A DNA stretch of 64,000 nt from Burkholderia latens (GTDB lineage: Bacteria > Pseudomonadota > Gammaproteobacteria > Burkholderiales > Burkholderiaceae): the NCBI RefSeq assembly GCF_001718795.1, contig NZ_CP013435.1, forward strand, positions 558,001 to 622,000, given 5' to 3'. The notes under the pieces are model-generated. The model was given only the letters and a program-made list of their open reading frames with translations, did not search any database and was not told the DNA's origin. Positions within the stretch are counted from its first letter, which is position 1, and each line of letters opens with the position of its first letter. Shown here in pieces: positions 32,486 through 41,805 of this stretch. The translations under genes and the position numbers were made by a program.

Positions 32486-33763
32486 CTACGCTTCGGACGT
32501 CGCGGCCAGCGCTTCCGCGACGCTCGTCGTGCCGTCGCGAACGTGTGCGAGCGCGGCGTCGCGCAGACTGCGTACACCCTCGGCCGCCGCGCATTGCGCG
32601 AGGGCGCCGACGCTTGCGCGCGCGACGATGCGCTCGGCCAACGCAGCGGACACCGGCATCGTCTGGTGCAGACCGATCCGGCCTCGATAACCGATGCCGT
32701 GGCAGGCGGCACAGCCGCGCGCGACGAACGGGCGCCATCCGGCCTCCAGCGCCGCCGGCTCGCAACCCGCGTCGCGCAGTGCGCGCACCGGTGCATCCGA
32801 GCGCACGCGGCACGTGGTGCACAGACGCCGAACGAGGCGCTGCGCGGTAACGAGCCGCAACGCGGCCGCGAGGTTGTACGGTGCGACGCCGATGTCGAGC
32901 AGTCGCGCGACGGCTGCTGGCGCATCGTTCGTATGCAGCGTCGACAGCACGAGGTGCCCCGTCTGCGCGGCCTTGATCGCGACGTCGGCGGTTTCCGCGT
33001 CGCGAATTTCCCCGACCATGATGACGTCCGGGTCCTGCCGCAGTAGCGCGCGCAGCGCCGTCGCGAACGTGAGGCCGGCCTTTTCCGCGACGCCGACCTG
33101 ATTGATCCCGTCCAGCTGAATCTCGGCCGGATCTTCGACCGTGCATACGTTGTGCGTGTCGCGATCGAGCATCTGCAGCGCGCAGTAGAGCGACAGCGTT
33201 TTGCCGCTGCCGGTCGGACCGGTGACGAGCACGAGACCGTGCGGCGCGCGAATCGCGGCCTCCATTGCCGCAGCCTGCCGTGCGTTGAAGCCGAGGCGCG
33301 CGAGCGTGAGATCGGGCGGCAGCGTGTCGAGGCGGCGCAGCACGAGTTTCTCGCCGAACAGTGTCGGCAGCGAACTGACGCGGTAGTCGGCCCGCACGCC
33401 GCCGTCGATCGCGATGCGCAACCGGCCGTCCTGCGGCAGCCGCCGTTCCGCGATGTCCATGCGCGCGAGCACCTTGGTCCGCGTGACGAGCGCGTCGCGC
33501 AGATGAGCGGGCGGTTGCGCGTGTACGTGCAGGACGCCGTCGATGCGCAGGCGGATCCGCCAGCCGGCTTCGAACGGTTCAATGTGGATGTCGGACGCGT
33601 TGCGCACGCGCGCGGCGTGCAGTGTGTCGGTCAGCAGCCGTACCGCCGGCGAGTCGTCGAGCTGCGTTGCATCGAGCGAACGGACTCGCTCGGCCGTCGG
33701 GCGGTGGGAGGAGATGGGCGACGGCTGCGTGCGCGGCGGCGCCCCGGAAGGAGGGATATGCAT
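32486..33763 (-). CDS. pilB: Type IV pilus assembly ATPase PilB (short form)
   Basis: Encodes 425 residues of the GspE/PilB family of hexameric secretion ATPases. Seen: Walker A GPTGSGKT (182-189), the Asp box [11 protein letters not shown], the His-box region [13 protein letters not shown], and a zinc tetracysteine built from CTTC and CAAC. PilB proteins are usually near 560 residues; this one begins almost directly at the N2 domain ([12 protein letters not shown] at about 54) and lacks the N1 domain. The chosen ATG (33763) is not backed by a clear ribosome-binding site, but the upstream frame shows no PilB N1 sequence. Confidence 0.9.
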   Translation of the reverse strand: MHIPPSGAPPRTQPSPISSHRPTAERVRSLDATQLDDSPAVRLLTDTLHAARVRNASDIHIEPFEAGWRIRLRIDGVLHVHAQPPAHLRDALVTRTKVLARMDIAERRLPQDGRLRIAIDGGVRADYRVSSLPTLFGEKLVLRRLDTLPPDLTLARLGFNARQAAAMEAAIRAPHGLVLVTGPTGSGKTLSLYCALQMLDRDTHNVCTVEDPAEIQLDGINQVGVAEKAGLTFATALRALLRQDPDVIMVGEIRDAETADVAIKAAQTGHLVLSTLHTNDAPAAVARLLDIGVAPYNLAAALRLVTAQRLVRRLCTTCRVRSDAPVRALRDAGCEPAALEAGWRPFVARGCAACHGIGYRGRIGLHQTMPVSAALAERIVARASVGALAQCAAAEGVRSLRDAALAHVRDGTTSVAEALAATSEA

Positions 33764-33852
33764 GTGAGCCGGCGCTCGGCCGCCTGTTGATCGTGACCGG
33801 TAAATGGTCGCGTATCGCGGGCGCCGCCGACAGTCTGCCGTTCGGCTAGCGG

Positions 33853-35142
33853 CTAGCGGGCGGCGGCGCGCGTGCGGGCGCCGCGCGGCTTGAAGAGTTT
33901 GACCGTGCGCACGGCCTGATCGTCGCTGCGCATGACCTCGAGCATCACGTCGCCGATCTTCACGCAAACGTCGCCTTCCGGAATTTCCTCGAGCACTTCG
34001 AGGATCAGGCCGTTGAGCGTCTTCGGCCCGTCGGTGGGCAGGTGCAGGTGCAGCCAGCGGTTCAGTTCGCGCAGCGGCATGCTCGCCGCGACGATGCATT
34101 CGCCGTTCTCGTTCCAGCCGCGCGCGCGTTCGCCGCGCGGCATCGACGTGGTGAATTCGCCGATCAGTTCTTCGATGATATCCTCGGGCGTGACCAGCCC
34201 CTCGAGTTCGCCGTACTCGTTGACGACGAGCGCGGTGCGCTGGCGGCTTTCCTGGAAATACTGCAACTGCTGAACGACCGGCGTGCCCGACGGCACATAG
34301 TACGGCTCCGCGAGCAGTGTGCGCAGCGTTTCGCGATCGAAATCCTGGTTGTGCAGGGCGGTAAGCGTCTTGCGCACGTGCAGCACGCCGAGCACCTTGT
34401 CGATGTCGCCTTCGTAGACGACGAGGCGGTTGTGATAGCAGGTCTCGAGCTGATGCAGGATCTCGTCGAGCGGCGCGTAGAAGTTCAGCGATTCGATCTG
34501 GCGGCGCGGCACCATCACGTCGTCGACCGTGATGTTCTCGAGGTCGAACAGGTTGAGCAGGATGCTGCGGTGCTTGGTCGGCATGAAGCTGCTCGACTCG
34601 AGCACGATCGCGCGCAGTTCGTCGGGCGACATCCGCTGGTCGCGGCCCTTCTTCGTATTGATGCGCAGCACCCAGAGCACGCCGTTCGCGAGCGCATTGA
34701 CGAACCACACCACTGGCTTGAACACGCGCATCAGCGGCGCGATCACGAGACTCGCGGGCAGCGCGATGCGCTCGGGAAAGGTCGCGCCGACGATCTTCGG
34801 CGCGATTTCCGCGAACACGATGATCAGGAACGCGACGATGCCGGTCGCGATCGACAGCGCGAGATTGTTACGGCCGAACGTGTGCAGCGCGAGCGAAGTC
34901 GTCAGAACCGGGATGATCGTGTTGAACAGATTGTTGCCGATCAGAATCACGCTGAGCAGCAGGTCGGTGCGCGTGAGCAGGCCCTGCGTGGTTTTCGCGC
35001 CGAGCACGCCCTTGCCGGCGAGATGTTTCAACCGGTGTCGGTTGAGCGCCATCATCGCGGTCTCGGAAATGGAAAAGAAGCTGGAACAGAGGAGAAGCAG
35101 GAAGACGGCGCCGATTTGCGCCCATAAGGGAATTTGGTCCAC
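33853..35142 (-). CDS. CNNM/CorC-type membrane protein with CBS domains (HlyC/CorC family)
   Basis: Encodes 429 residues. An N-terminal DUF21 (CNNM) membrane domain with about four helices (GAVFLLLLCSSFFSISETAMMALNR) is followed by a CBS pair (VDDVMVPRRQIESL; YVPSGTPVVQQL) and a C-terminal CorC_HlyC domain. Family members are linked to magnesium or cobalt efflux and resistance; the substrate is unproven. I chose the GTG at 35142 (VDQIPLWAQ). An IS3-type element lies about 70 bp upstream, so the native promoter region may be displaced. Confidence 0.88.
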   Translation of the reverse strand: MDQIPLWAQIGAVFLLLLCSSFFSISETAMMALNRHRLKHLAGKGVLGAKTTQGLLTRTDLLLSVILIGNNLFNTIIPVLTTSLALHTFGRNNLALSIATGIVAFLIIVFAEIAPKIVGATFPERIALPASLVIAPLMRVFKPVVWFVNALANGVLWVLRINTKKGRDQRMSPDELRAIVLESSSFMPTKHRSILLNLFDLENITVDDVMVPRRQIESLNFYAPLDEILHQLETCYHNRLVVYEGDIDKVLGVLHVRKTLTALHNQDFDRETLRTLLAEPYYVPSGTPVVQQLQYFQESRQRTALVVNEYGELEGLVTPEDIIEELIGEFTTSMPRGERARGWNENGECIVAASMPLRELNRWLHLHLPTDGPKTLNGLILEVLEEIPEGDVCVKIGDVMLEVMRSDDQAVRTVKLFKPRGARTRAAAR

Positions 35143-35213
35143 GCGTCGGAAAGGGCAGTGAAGGACAGGGATGGGGGGAATATAGCAGAGGCCGGCGGCC
35201 GCGATGTGTCGCG

Positions 35214-35854
35214 TGTAGTGGTTCAATGCCCTTGGACAGTTCGAAAAGGAGGTAACGTGTCGTCTGGAGGGCCAAAGCATGGTCAGGCGTGCGTTTTCCG
35301 AGGAATTCAAAGAAGAAGCGATACGACTCGTCGTAGAGCAGGGTTACCCCTTTTCCAAGGCGTGTGAGGCTGTAGGAGTTGGGGAGACCGCACTGCGTCG
35401 CTGGGTCGCACAGTGGCGAGCGGCACACAGTTTAGATGCGCCGAGTCCGGCACAACTCAGTGCAGACGCGCGTCGGATCAAGGAACTGGAGGCGCGCGTA
35501 GCCGAACTCGAACGGGAGCGTGAAGTTTTAAAAAAATCCACGGCCTTCTTCGTCAAGGAGCTCGAACGCTCCTGGAAGTGATCCAGGCGATGGAGAAGGC
35601 CTACCCGGTAGCGCTGATTTGTCGACTGGCTGGTGTAGCACGCAGCAGCTATTACGCATGGAGGGCGCGCCAAGGCAGATCAAATCGCGATGCGACGGTA
35701 CTGGAAGCGGTGCGCCGTATTCATGAGGAGACTCGTCGAAGCTACGGCAGCAGGAGGATGTCGCAAGCGTTGCGCTTGCTCGGACACAACGTAGGACGTT
35801 ATCGAGCACGATCGTTGATGCGTAAGGCTCGGCTGGTGCGGTCTAAGCGCGTAC
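35214..35854 (+). mobile_element. IS3-family insertion sequence, truncated on the right
   Basis: The left end probably lies near 35214 (TGTAGTGG and TTGGACAG are like IS3-family termini), but I cannot confirm it without the right end. orfA is whole; orfB is cut at 35854 by the IS21-family element. No remainder of orfB appears after the IS21 copy, so the right half is deleted, not just interrupted. Confidence 0.8.
35279..35581 (+). CDS. IS3-family transposase OrfA
   Basis: Encodes 100 residues: an HTH_Tnp_1-type DNA-binding domain (RRAFSEEFKEEAIRLVVEQG, ALRRWVAQW) followed by a leucine-zipper-like coiled coil (KELEARVAELEREREVLKK). The slippery sequence T-TTA-AAA-AAA lies at 35527-35536. The -1 frame is open from there into orfB, as expected for a programmed frameshift that makes the OrfAB transposase. 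The OrfA stop also overlaps an orfB GTG. Confidence 0.92.
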   Translation: MVRRAFSEEFKEEAIRLVVEQGYPFSKACEAVGVGETALRRWVAQWRAAHSLDAPSPAQLSADARRIKELEARVAELEREREVLKKSTAFFVKELERSWK

Positions 35855-35877
35855 TGTTGATGTCCACGCAGAACTGA
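35578..35877 (+). pseudogene. IS3-family transposase OrfB, 5' fragment
   Basis: Only the N-terminal part is left: the HTH_21-like region AGVARSSYYAWR and RRIHEETRRSYGSRRMSQAL. The DDE integrase core is missing. The last seven or so codons before the stop belong to the left end of the IS21-family element, so this copy cannot supply transposase. Confidence 0.92.
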
Positions 35878-35959
35878 CCCACCTGAGGCTGTAGTTTTCA
35901 TCGAATTTTGACCCACGTGATTGAATGCCCTGCTCAATCTTTGAGCAGGGGATACAGAG

Positions 35960-37474
35960 GTGATCACGGTGGGCATATTGGCCAAGATCAGGCGGATGTA
36001 TTTCCGCGAGAAGGTCCCGCTGCGCGAGATTGCGAGGCGCACGGGCCTGTCCCGGAACACGGTGCGCAGCTGGCTTCGGCAGACGGATGCCGTTGAGCCG
36101 AAGTACCCGAAGCGCGTCAGCCCGAGCGTCGTCGACGAGTGGGCCGCGCAACTGACGGGCTGGCTGCGGGCAGACAGTCATCGCCCGAAGCGTGACCGGC
36201 GCACGGCCCGGTTCATGTTCGAGGCCATCCGCGGCGAGGGCTATGCCGGCAGCTACGGCCGCGTCAGCGCCTTCGTGAGACGCTGGCACGAGGAGCAGGC
36301 TGCAGCACCGCGCAGGAAGGCCTATGTACCGCTGGCCTTCGAACCCGGCGAAGCCTTCCAGTTTGACTGGAGCTGCGAATACGCCTTCATCGGCGGGTTG
36401 CGGCGACGCCTGGAGGTCGCCCACGTCAAGCTCAATGCCAGCCGGGCGTTCTGGCTGGTCGCCTATCCGACCCAGAGTCACGAGATGCTGTTCGATGCGC
36501 ACGCCCGCGCATTCGCCGCGTTCGGCGGCGTGCCGCGCCGCGGCATCTACGACAACATGAAGACCGCCGTGGACAAGGTCGGCCGCGGCAAGGAGCGCGC
36601 GGTCAACGCCCGCTTCGAGGCAATGTGCGGCCATTACCTGTTCGAGCCGGAATTCTGCAACCGTGCCGCCGGCTGGGAGAAGGGCATCGTTGAGAAGAAC
36701 GTGCAGGACCGGCGCCGCCAGATCTGGCACGAGGCTGCGCTACGACGCTGGGAAACGCTGGAGCTTCTGAACGAATGGGTCGCGGGCCAGTGTCGTCAGG
36801 CCTGGCAGATGCGGCACCCGCAGTGGCCCGAGCTGACGGTCGAGGACGTGCTGCAGGACGAGCGCACCAGGCTGATGCCCAATCCACGCCCGTTCGACGG
36901 CTATGTCGAGCAGACGCTGCGGGTGTCGTCGACCAGCCTCATCCACTTCCAGCGCAACCGCTACAGCGTGCCCACCGAGTACACGAACCAGCTGGTGAGC
37001 GTGCGCTGCTATCCGGCATATCTCAGCGTCGTCGCCGACGCCCAGGAGATCGCACGCCACGAACGCAGCTTCGAGCGGCACATGACCTTCTACGACTGGC
37101 GCCATTACATCACGCTGGTTGAGCGCAAACCCGGCGCGTTGCGCAACGGCGCTCCGTTCGTCACGATGCCACAGCCGCTGCAGCAGTTGCAGCGGCACCT
37201 ACTGAAGCACCCGGGAGGCGATCGCATCATGACGCAGGTGCTCGCCGCGGTGCGCGAACACGGACTCGATGCCGTGCTGCTTGCCGTGCAGGCAGCGCTG
37301 GACTCGGGACGCCCCAGTGGGGAGCACGTTCTGAACGTGCTGAGCCGGTTGAAGGCACCCACCACGAGCACCAACCTCGCGACGACGAAACTCCAGCTTA
37401 CCGAAGAGCCGGCCGCCGACGTGAGCCGCTACGAAACCCTGCGCGCCAACCCACCGGAGGACCGTCATGTCTAA
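35960..37474 (+). CDS. istA: IS21-family transposase IstA
   Basis: Encodes 504 residues from a GTG start. Order: N-terminal HTH ([19 protein letters not shown], about residues 20-38), then an rve-type DDE core ([39 protein letters not shown]), then a C-terminal beta-barrel region. It appears intact. It overlaps istB by 8 bp. Confidence 0.95.
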   Translation: MITVGILAKIRRMYFREKVPLREIARRTGLSRNTVRSWLRQTDAVEPKYPKRVSPSVVDEWAAQLTGWLRADSHRPKRDRRTARFMFEAIRGEGYAGSYGRVSAFVRRWHEEQAAAPRRKAYVPLAFEPGEAFQFDWSCEYAFIGGLRRRLEVAHVKLNASRAFWLVAYPTQSHEMLFDAHARAFAAFGGVPRRGIYDNMKTAVDKVGRGKERAVNARFEAMCGHYLFEPEFCNRAAGWEKGIVEKNVQDRRRQIWHEAALRRWETLELLNEWVAGQCRQAWQMRHPQWPELTVEDVLQDERTRLMPNPRPFDGYVEQTLRVSSTSLIHFQRNRYSVPTEYTNQLVSVRCYPAYLSVVADAQEIARHERSFERHMTFYDWRHYITLVERKPGALRNGAPFVTMPQPLQQLQRHLLKHPGGDRIMTQVLAAVREHGLDAVLLAVQAALDSGRPSGEHVLNVLSRLKAPTTSTNLATTKLQLTEEPAADVSRYETLRANPPEDRHV

Positions 37475-38264
37475 CGACATCGCCGCCCAACTCAAGGGGC
37501 TCAAACTGCATGGTATGGCGAGCACCTGGCCAGAGCTGCTGGCGCAGTCGCGTCACACGGAGTTCGCCCCGGAGCGCTTCATGAAGCAACTGCTGATGGC
37601 TGAGACGGCGGAGCGACAGGTGCGCTCGATCGCCTACCAGATGACCGCCGCTCGCTTCCCGGCTCACCGCGACCTGAAGGGCTTCGACTTCGCGCAGGCA
37701 CACGTCGACGAAGCGCTGGTTCGAGAACTCAGTGACCTGTCGTTCCTCGCAAGCGCACACAACGTCGTGTTCATCGGTGGCCCCGGCACCGGCAAAACGC
37801 ACCTCGCCTCAGCGATCGGAATTGAGGCCGTGCAGCGCCACGGCAAGCGCGTGCGTTACTTCTCGACCGTCGAGCTGACCAACGCACTGGAGCAGGAGAA
37901 GTCCATCGGAAAACAAGGCCAGATCGCCCATAAGCTGATGTACGTCGACCTGGTGATCCTCGACGAACTGGGCTACCTGCCGTTCAGCCAGACCGGTGGC
38001 GCATTGCTGTTCCACTTGCTCTCGAAGCTGTATGAACACACGAGTGTCGTGATCACCACCAACCTCAGCTTCGGCGAGTGGGCGACCGTGTTCGGGGACG
38101 CAAAGATGACGACGGCGCTGCTGGACCGCGTCACCCATCACTGCCACATCGTCGAAACGGGCAATGAATCCTGGCGCTTCAAGTCCAGTTCTGCCAAGGC
38201 GAAGACAACCAGAAAGAGAGCAGCAAAAGCAGCAGGCAGTGAGGAGTTATCCACACCGGAATAG
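37467..38264 (+). CDS. istB: IS21-family helper ATPase IstB
   Basis: Encodes 265 residues. IstB is an AAA+ protein related to DnaC that assists IstA in target choice. Seen: Walker [14 protein letters not shown], Walker B-type [14 protein letters not shown], and sensor-like [12 protein letters not shown]. The C-terminus is Lys/Ala-rich. It appears intact, so the element may still move. Confidence 0.95.
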   Translation: MSNDIAAQLKGLKLHGMASTWPELLAQSRHTEFAPERFMKQLLMAETAERQVRSIAYQMTAARFPAHRDLKGFDFAQAHVDEALVRELSDLSFLASAHNVVFIGGPGTGKTHLASAIGIEAVQRHGKRVRYFSTVELTNALEQEKSIGKQGQIAHKLMYVDLVILDELGYLPFSQTGGALLFHLLSKLYEHTSVVITTNLSFGEWATVFGDAKMTTALLDRVTHHCHIVETGNESWRFKSSSAKAKTTRKRAAKAAGSEELSTPE

Positions 38265-38330
38265 ATGTACTACGCTGTCTCGGGGTGGGTCAGATTTAGA
38301 TGAAAACGGTGGGTCAAGATTCGGTGGAAA

Positions 38331-38408
38331 TCAACACTCCGGCCAATTCATGGCGCGGAAGAACAGCGGATACGCCGAGGCCAGGCGCTGCTGCTGTTCC
38401 ATCGGCAT
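38331..38408 (-). pseudogene. Gene stub cut by the IS21-family element
   Basis: A 25-codon frame on the minus strand (MPMEQQQRLASAYPLFFR...) runs straight into the right end of the IS21 copy and stops there. The pattern of a short Gln-rich start and YPLFFR is reminiscent of small phage-type hypothetical proteins, but this is a guess. The rest of 38409-38692 has no gene I can support. Confidence 0.35.
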
Positions 38409-38643
38409 TCGCGCACGCGGCTCATTGTTGGTCGGCTCGGTAGCTTCAATCGCTGCTGGCCGGGGTGCCCGATGACCGTCCACAGATGGACCTCCTTCCG
38501 GATTTTTGTTTCGGGTCGTACGTGCCCTGCGGCGAATCGGGAGCCGGGAATCGGGTGTGGCATTAAATGCGCAGCCAAAAGCTCACCAAGGCGGCGCTGG
38601 CTTGTTGCCACGCGGGTGGCGGCGCCGAGGGGGACGTCGGATT

Positions 38644-38681
38644 CTACGAATTACGTAGAGAAACGGCAAGGGATTCCTACG
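38644..38681 (+). promoter_or_regulatory. Candidate operator of the XRE regulator
   Basis: CTACG-AATTA-CGTAG (38644-38658) is a perfect inverted repeat, and a further CTACG half-site lies at 38677-38681, just before the regulator ATG at 38693. The placement suits autoregulation. Confidence 0.5.
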
Positions 38682-38692
38682 ATATTCGCAGC

Positions 38693-39028
38693 ATGAGGAT
38701 AAAGGAGCCCGCCACCCTATTCGGCCGCCGCCTACGGGCAGCGCGGCAGCGAGCCGATATCCCGCAAGACCGGCTGGGCGTCCAGATTGGGCTCGACGAG
38801 AGCACGGCGAGTGCCCGAATGAGCCGCTATGAAACGGGCACACACACGCCTCCGTTTGGCATCGCCGTCAAATTGGCGCAGGCGCTCCATCTTCCCGCCG
38901 CCTACTTCTATTGCGAAGACGATGAGCTTGCTGACCTCGTGCTGGCGTGGGTGCGCCTGCCCAAGACCGAGCGCAAGCATATCAAGGCCATGATTGACGC
39001 CATCCTGGCAGGCAAGCGCGGCAAGTAG
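38693..39028 (+). CDS. XRE-family (Cro/CI-type) transcriptional regulator
   Basis: Encodes 111 residues: an HTH_3 domain at about residues 8-65 (FGRRLRAARQRADI, SARMSRYETGTHTPPF, KLAQALHLPAAYFYCEDD) and a short helical tail ending ILAGKRGK. Repressors of this type are common beside phage integrases. The ATG at 38693 lacks a clear ribosome-binding site; an in-frame start 42 codons upstream would run through the operator candidate and is unlikely. It is convergent with the broken integrase. Confidence 0.85.
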   Translation: MRIKEPATLFGRRLRAARQRADIPQDRLGVQIGLDESTASARMSRYETGTHTPPFGIAVKLAQALHLPAAYFYCEDDELADLVLAWVRLPKTERKHIKAMIDAILAGKRGK

Positions 39029-39123
39029 TGGCCGTCACGCGACCCGGCGGGCAAAGTCGACACGGATGACGTTCCCGGTCGAGCTGGTTGACGTCGGTGA
39101 TGAGACCGGCTCGTCTGTTTGTC

Positions 39124-39879
39124 CTTCAGGCGGCGGTCCCGCTCGTTGTAGTAGCGGGGCCGGCGCACGCCGTCCATCGGGTTCTTGGCGACGTGAATGC
39201 GCCAGGTATCGATGGCGATGTGGCAGACCGCCGAGAAGATGTCGATTTCGCGGTCCACCGTGCTCGGCTCGACGACCTGGCACCGCTCCTCGATGTAGTC
39301 GGCGAAGTCGTCCGGGACGATGGCGGCGAAGGGCTTCCGGATGAACTTGCTGGTCTCCGACGGCTGCCCGACGCGAGTGCCCGTGGACTTGCGGATTTTC
39401 ATGGCCGCGACCGTGGGGCAGGGATTGGGATGCGCGTCGCGAATGTCGGCAAGGTCCTGCCGGGGCAATCCGGCATCCTCCAGCCACGCATTGATTTTGT
39501 AGCCGAGGACCTCGAAGCTCTTATCGCGCGGCGCCTCATCGCGCAGGTAGCGAATCAGCAGGTCGGCGAGGGTTGTCTTGTGCCCCTTCGCATAGTCGAT
39601 GAAAAGCCCTTGGCGCTGCTCGCTCTCGATGCGCTGCTTGATGGCGATGGCTTCCGCTTCGCTGTGCGCGGTGAGGAACTGGTTCTTGTGCGCGACGCTG
39701 CGTGTTCGGACGACATAGTGGTCGTCGAGGCTGGCCAGCTTCGGCTTGAGTCCCTGCAACTGCAGCGTCTGGACGTAGCGCTGGATAGCTTCGTCGGCGT
39801 TGTGGGAAAAGGTGCGGGTCAGGTCGTCGCGGTTGCGGACGGTGACGCGGATGCGCGAGCGGTTCTCGATGGACGCCAT
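39124..39879 (-). pseudogene. Phage/island tyrosine integrase, catalytic domain lost
   Basis: About 252 codons remain, from MASIENRSRIRVTVRNRD through an N-terminal arm-type domain and a SAM-like core-binding domain (ADYIEERCQVVEPSTVDREI, NPMDGVRRPRYYNERDRRLK). Sequence resemblance then stops, just where the R-H-R-Y catalytic domain should begin. The open frame continues to 38908 but only antisense to the regulator. In a second frame, the stretch 39035-39100 ends in a plausible foreign C-terminus (VIRVDFARRVA), suggesting a deletion that joined two genes. The ATG faces tRNA-Pro, as for an island integrase. Confidence 0.8.
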
Positions 39880-40037
39880 GGCAGCGATGCTCCAAGGTTG
39901 GGAGCAACGTATAGGCGTAAGGCAGGGGGATGATTCGCGATTTGCAGCGAAGTGGCGGAGATTGCCACTGAGTTGCCACTGCGGACCCTGAAAACAAAAA
40001 CAGCTGACATCTAGTCCGCTGTTTTTGAAGGGAAACC

Positions 40038-40114
40038 TGGTCGGGGTGAGAGGATTCGAACCTCCGGCCTCTACGTCCCGAACGTAGCGCTCTACCAGGC
40101 TAAGCTACACCCCG
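40038..40114 (-). tRNA. proK: tRNA-Pro(CGG), CCA encoded
   Basis: A full cloverleaf on the minus strand: 5' CGGGGTGTAGC pairs with the 3' acceptor, the anticodon loop TTCGGGA carries CGG, the T-arm GGTTCGAATCC is canonical, and CCA is encoded at the 3' end. The 3' end faces the broken integrase, as at tRNA attachment sites. Confidence 0.97.
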
Positions 40115-40263
40115 ATTTTTGCTTTTTCGACTCCGCTGTCTTCGTTAAGAATCGCTGCGTCGTCACAAGCAAGAACGTAACTATAACGATGTTTTTTCTA
40201 AAAGGGAATACCTTGGTGAAGAAATTTTTCGAGACCAGGTATCGCTTGCTGTTTGCCGCGCGT

Positions 40264-41259
40264 TTACGACTGACGCGACGTCGAGTATGAGCACAAACCG
40301 AGCAGGCTTTCCTTGTAGATCGAGTCGGGGAACGCGGCGATCGCCTCGGCGGCGGCCTGCGCTTCCTGTCGTGCGCATTCGAGCGTATGGTCGAGCGCGC
40401 CCGAACGCGTGATTGCGTCGAAGATCGTGTCGAAGCGGTCGGTGCCGCCTTGTTCGATTGCCTCGCGCGCGAGCGCGGACTGTTCGGGCGTGCCGCGTTC
40501 GATCAGATAGATGAGCGGCAGCGTCGGCTTGCCTTCGCGCAGGTCGTCGCCGGCATTCTTGCCCATCGCTTCGGCCGTGCCAGCGTAGTCGAGCCAGTCG
40601 TCCATGATCTGAAACGCGGTGCCGATCCGGCGGCCATATTCGGCAGCGGCGGCCTCGGTCGGGGCGTCGGCACCCGCGAGCACTGCGCCGAGACGTGCGG
40701 AGGCCTCGAACAGCTTCGCCGTCTTGTAGCGGATCACCTGCATGTAGCGCGTTTCGTCGACGTCCGCGTCGTGCATGTTCAGAAGCTGCAGCACTTCGCC
40801 TTCTGAAATGATCGTCGTCGCTTCCGACAGGATCTCCATCACGCGCATCTTGCCGACGCCGACCATCATCTCGAACGAGCGCGAGTAGAGATAGTCGCCC
40901 ACCAGCACGCTCGCCGCGTTGCCGAACAGCGCGTTGGCCGTCTGGCGGCCGCGCCGCAATTCGGATTCGTCGACGACGTCGTCATGCAGCAGCGTGGCCG
41001 TATGGATGAACTCGACGACGGCGGCCAGCACGTGCCGCTGGTGCGACGTCTCGCCGAGCGCGCCGGCGACGAGCAGCAGCAGCGCCGGACGCAATCGCTT
41101 GCCGCCCGCGCCGATGATGTACTCGGCGATCTGGTTGATCAGCAGCACGTCGGACGCGAGACTTTGCCGGATAACGCGATTCACCTGCTCCATGTCGCTG
41201 GCGATCGGAGCGAGCAGGTGGGCGGCGCTGAGGGTGGGGGAGGCGGTGGACGACGACAT
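40264..41259 (-). CDS. ispB: Octaprenyl diphosphate synthase
   Basis: Encodes 331 residues. IspB builds the C40 side chain of ubiquinone-8 from isopentenyl and farnesyl diphosphates. Seen: GGKRLRPAL, the first Asp-rich motif DDVVD (93-97) and the second DDWLD (220-224) with GKNAGDDLREGKPTLP. It is divergent from rplU, an arrangement widely kept in proteobacteria. Confidence 0.95.
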   Translation of the reverse strand: MSSSTASPTLSAAHLLAPIASDMEQVNRVIRQSLASDVLLINQIAEYIIGAGGKRLRPALLLLVAGALGETSHQRHVLAAVVEFIHTATLLHDDVVDESELRRGRQTANALFGNAASVLVGDYLYSRSFEMMVGVGKMRVMEILSEATTIISEGEVLQLLNMHDADVDETRYMQVIRYKTAKLFEASARLGAVLAGADAPTEAAAAEYGRRIGTAFQIMDDWLDYAGTAEAMGKNAGDDLREGKPTLPLIYLIERGTPEQSALAREAIEQGGTDRFDTIFDAITRSGALDHTLECARQEAQAAAEAIAAFPDSIYKESLLGLCSYSTSRQS

Positions 41260-41385
41260 GATGATCGAAATGGGTGATGCCGCGGATTATAAGTCGAATC
41301 CGCCATATCCCGGTCTGCGGGACGCGCGGGCACGTCGATTTTGGCCATCCGGGCAGGGCTCGCGCGCGGCAATCGTGGATCGGCT

Positions 41386-41414
41386 TTGACTTGGGTGCTA
41401 AGCCCATGTATAAT
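41386..41414 (+). promoter_or_regulatory. Near-consensus sigma70 promoter of rplU-rpmA
   Basis: TTGACT, a 17-bp spacer and TATAAT (41409-41414), with TG directly before the -10 box. It would give a leader of about 50 nt before rplU. Confidence 0.9.
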
Positions 41415-41469
41415 CACGTGTTTTCCGCGCGTGGTGTGCGGAAAAATTGGATCCAGAGTGAGGTTCTCA

Positions 41470-41781
41470 ATGTACGCGGTCATAAAAACCGGCGGCAAGC
41501 AGTACAAGGTTGCCGTTGGCGAAAAACTCAAAGTAGAACAGATACCGGCTGACATTGACGCTGAAATCACGCTCGACCAGGTTCTCGCAGTGGGCGAAGG
41601 CGAATCGATTAAGTTCGGTACGCCGCTGGTCAGTGGGGCTTCCGTCAAGGCCACCGTTGTGTCGCACGGTCGTCATGCCAAGGTCACCATCTTCAAGATG
41701 CGTCGCCGGAAGCACTACCAAAAGCACGGCGGCCACCGCCAGAACTACACTGAGCTGCGCATCGACGCGATCAACGCGTAA
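41470..41781 (+). CDS. rplU: 50S ribosomal protein L21
   Basis: Encodes 103 residues, the usual size. Seen: [20 protein letters not shown] and the RNA-binding C-terminus [22 protein letters not shown]. First gene of the rplU-rpmA operon; a strong promoter precedes it. Confidence 0.98.
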   Translation: MYAVIKTGGKQYKVAVGEKLKVEQIPADIDAEITLDQVLAVGEGESIKFGTPLVSGASVKATVVSHGRHAKVTIFKMRRRKHYQKHGGHRQNYTELRIDAINA

Positions 41782-41805
41782 GCGCCTCGGTAAAGGAGCA
41801 ATCAG

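Larger units (their letters stand above)
35855..38336 (+). mobile_element. Complete IS21-family insertion sequence (2,482 bp)
   Basis: Bounded by imperfect terminal repeats starting TGTTGAT on both sides (35855-35883 and, inverted, 38336-38308; 22 of 29 positions match). Each end has a second internal copy of TTTTCATC ... GACCCAC (35895-35916; 38285-38306). Such multiple terminal repeats and the istA-istB pair are typical of IS21. The flanks (GTAC left, CTCC right) show no target duplication. Confidence 0.93.

Noticed and set aside
35855..38336. Target-site duplication of the IS21-family element
   Set aside because: The flanks GTAC and CTCC differ, and longer comparison shows no repeat.
38908..39123. 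C-terminal continuation of the integrase frame
   Set aside because: No R-H-R-Y catalytic motifs appear and the frame runs antisense into the XRE gene.
39088..39933. 281-codon plus-strand open frame over the integrase remnant
   Set aside because: It is the complement of the integrase reading frame and has no domain of its own.
35100..40037. Second attachment site matching the tRNA-Pro 3' end
   Set aside because: I looked for the T-arm/acceptor sequence in this interval and found only the tRNA itself.
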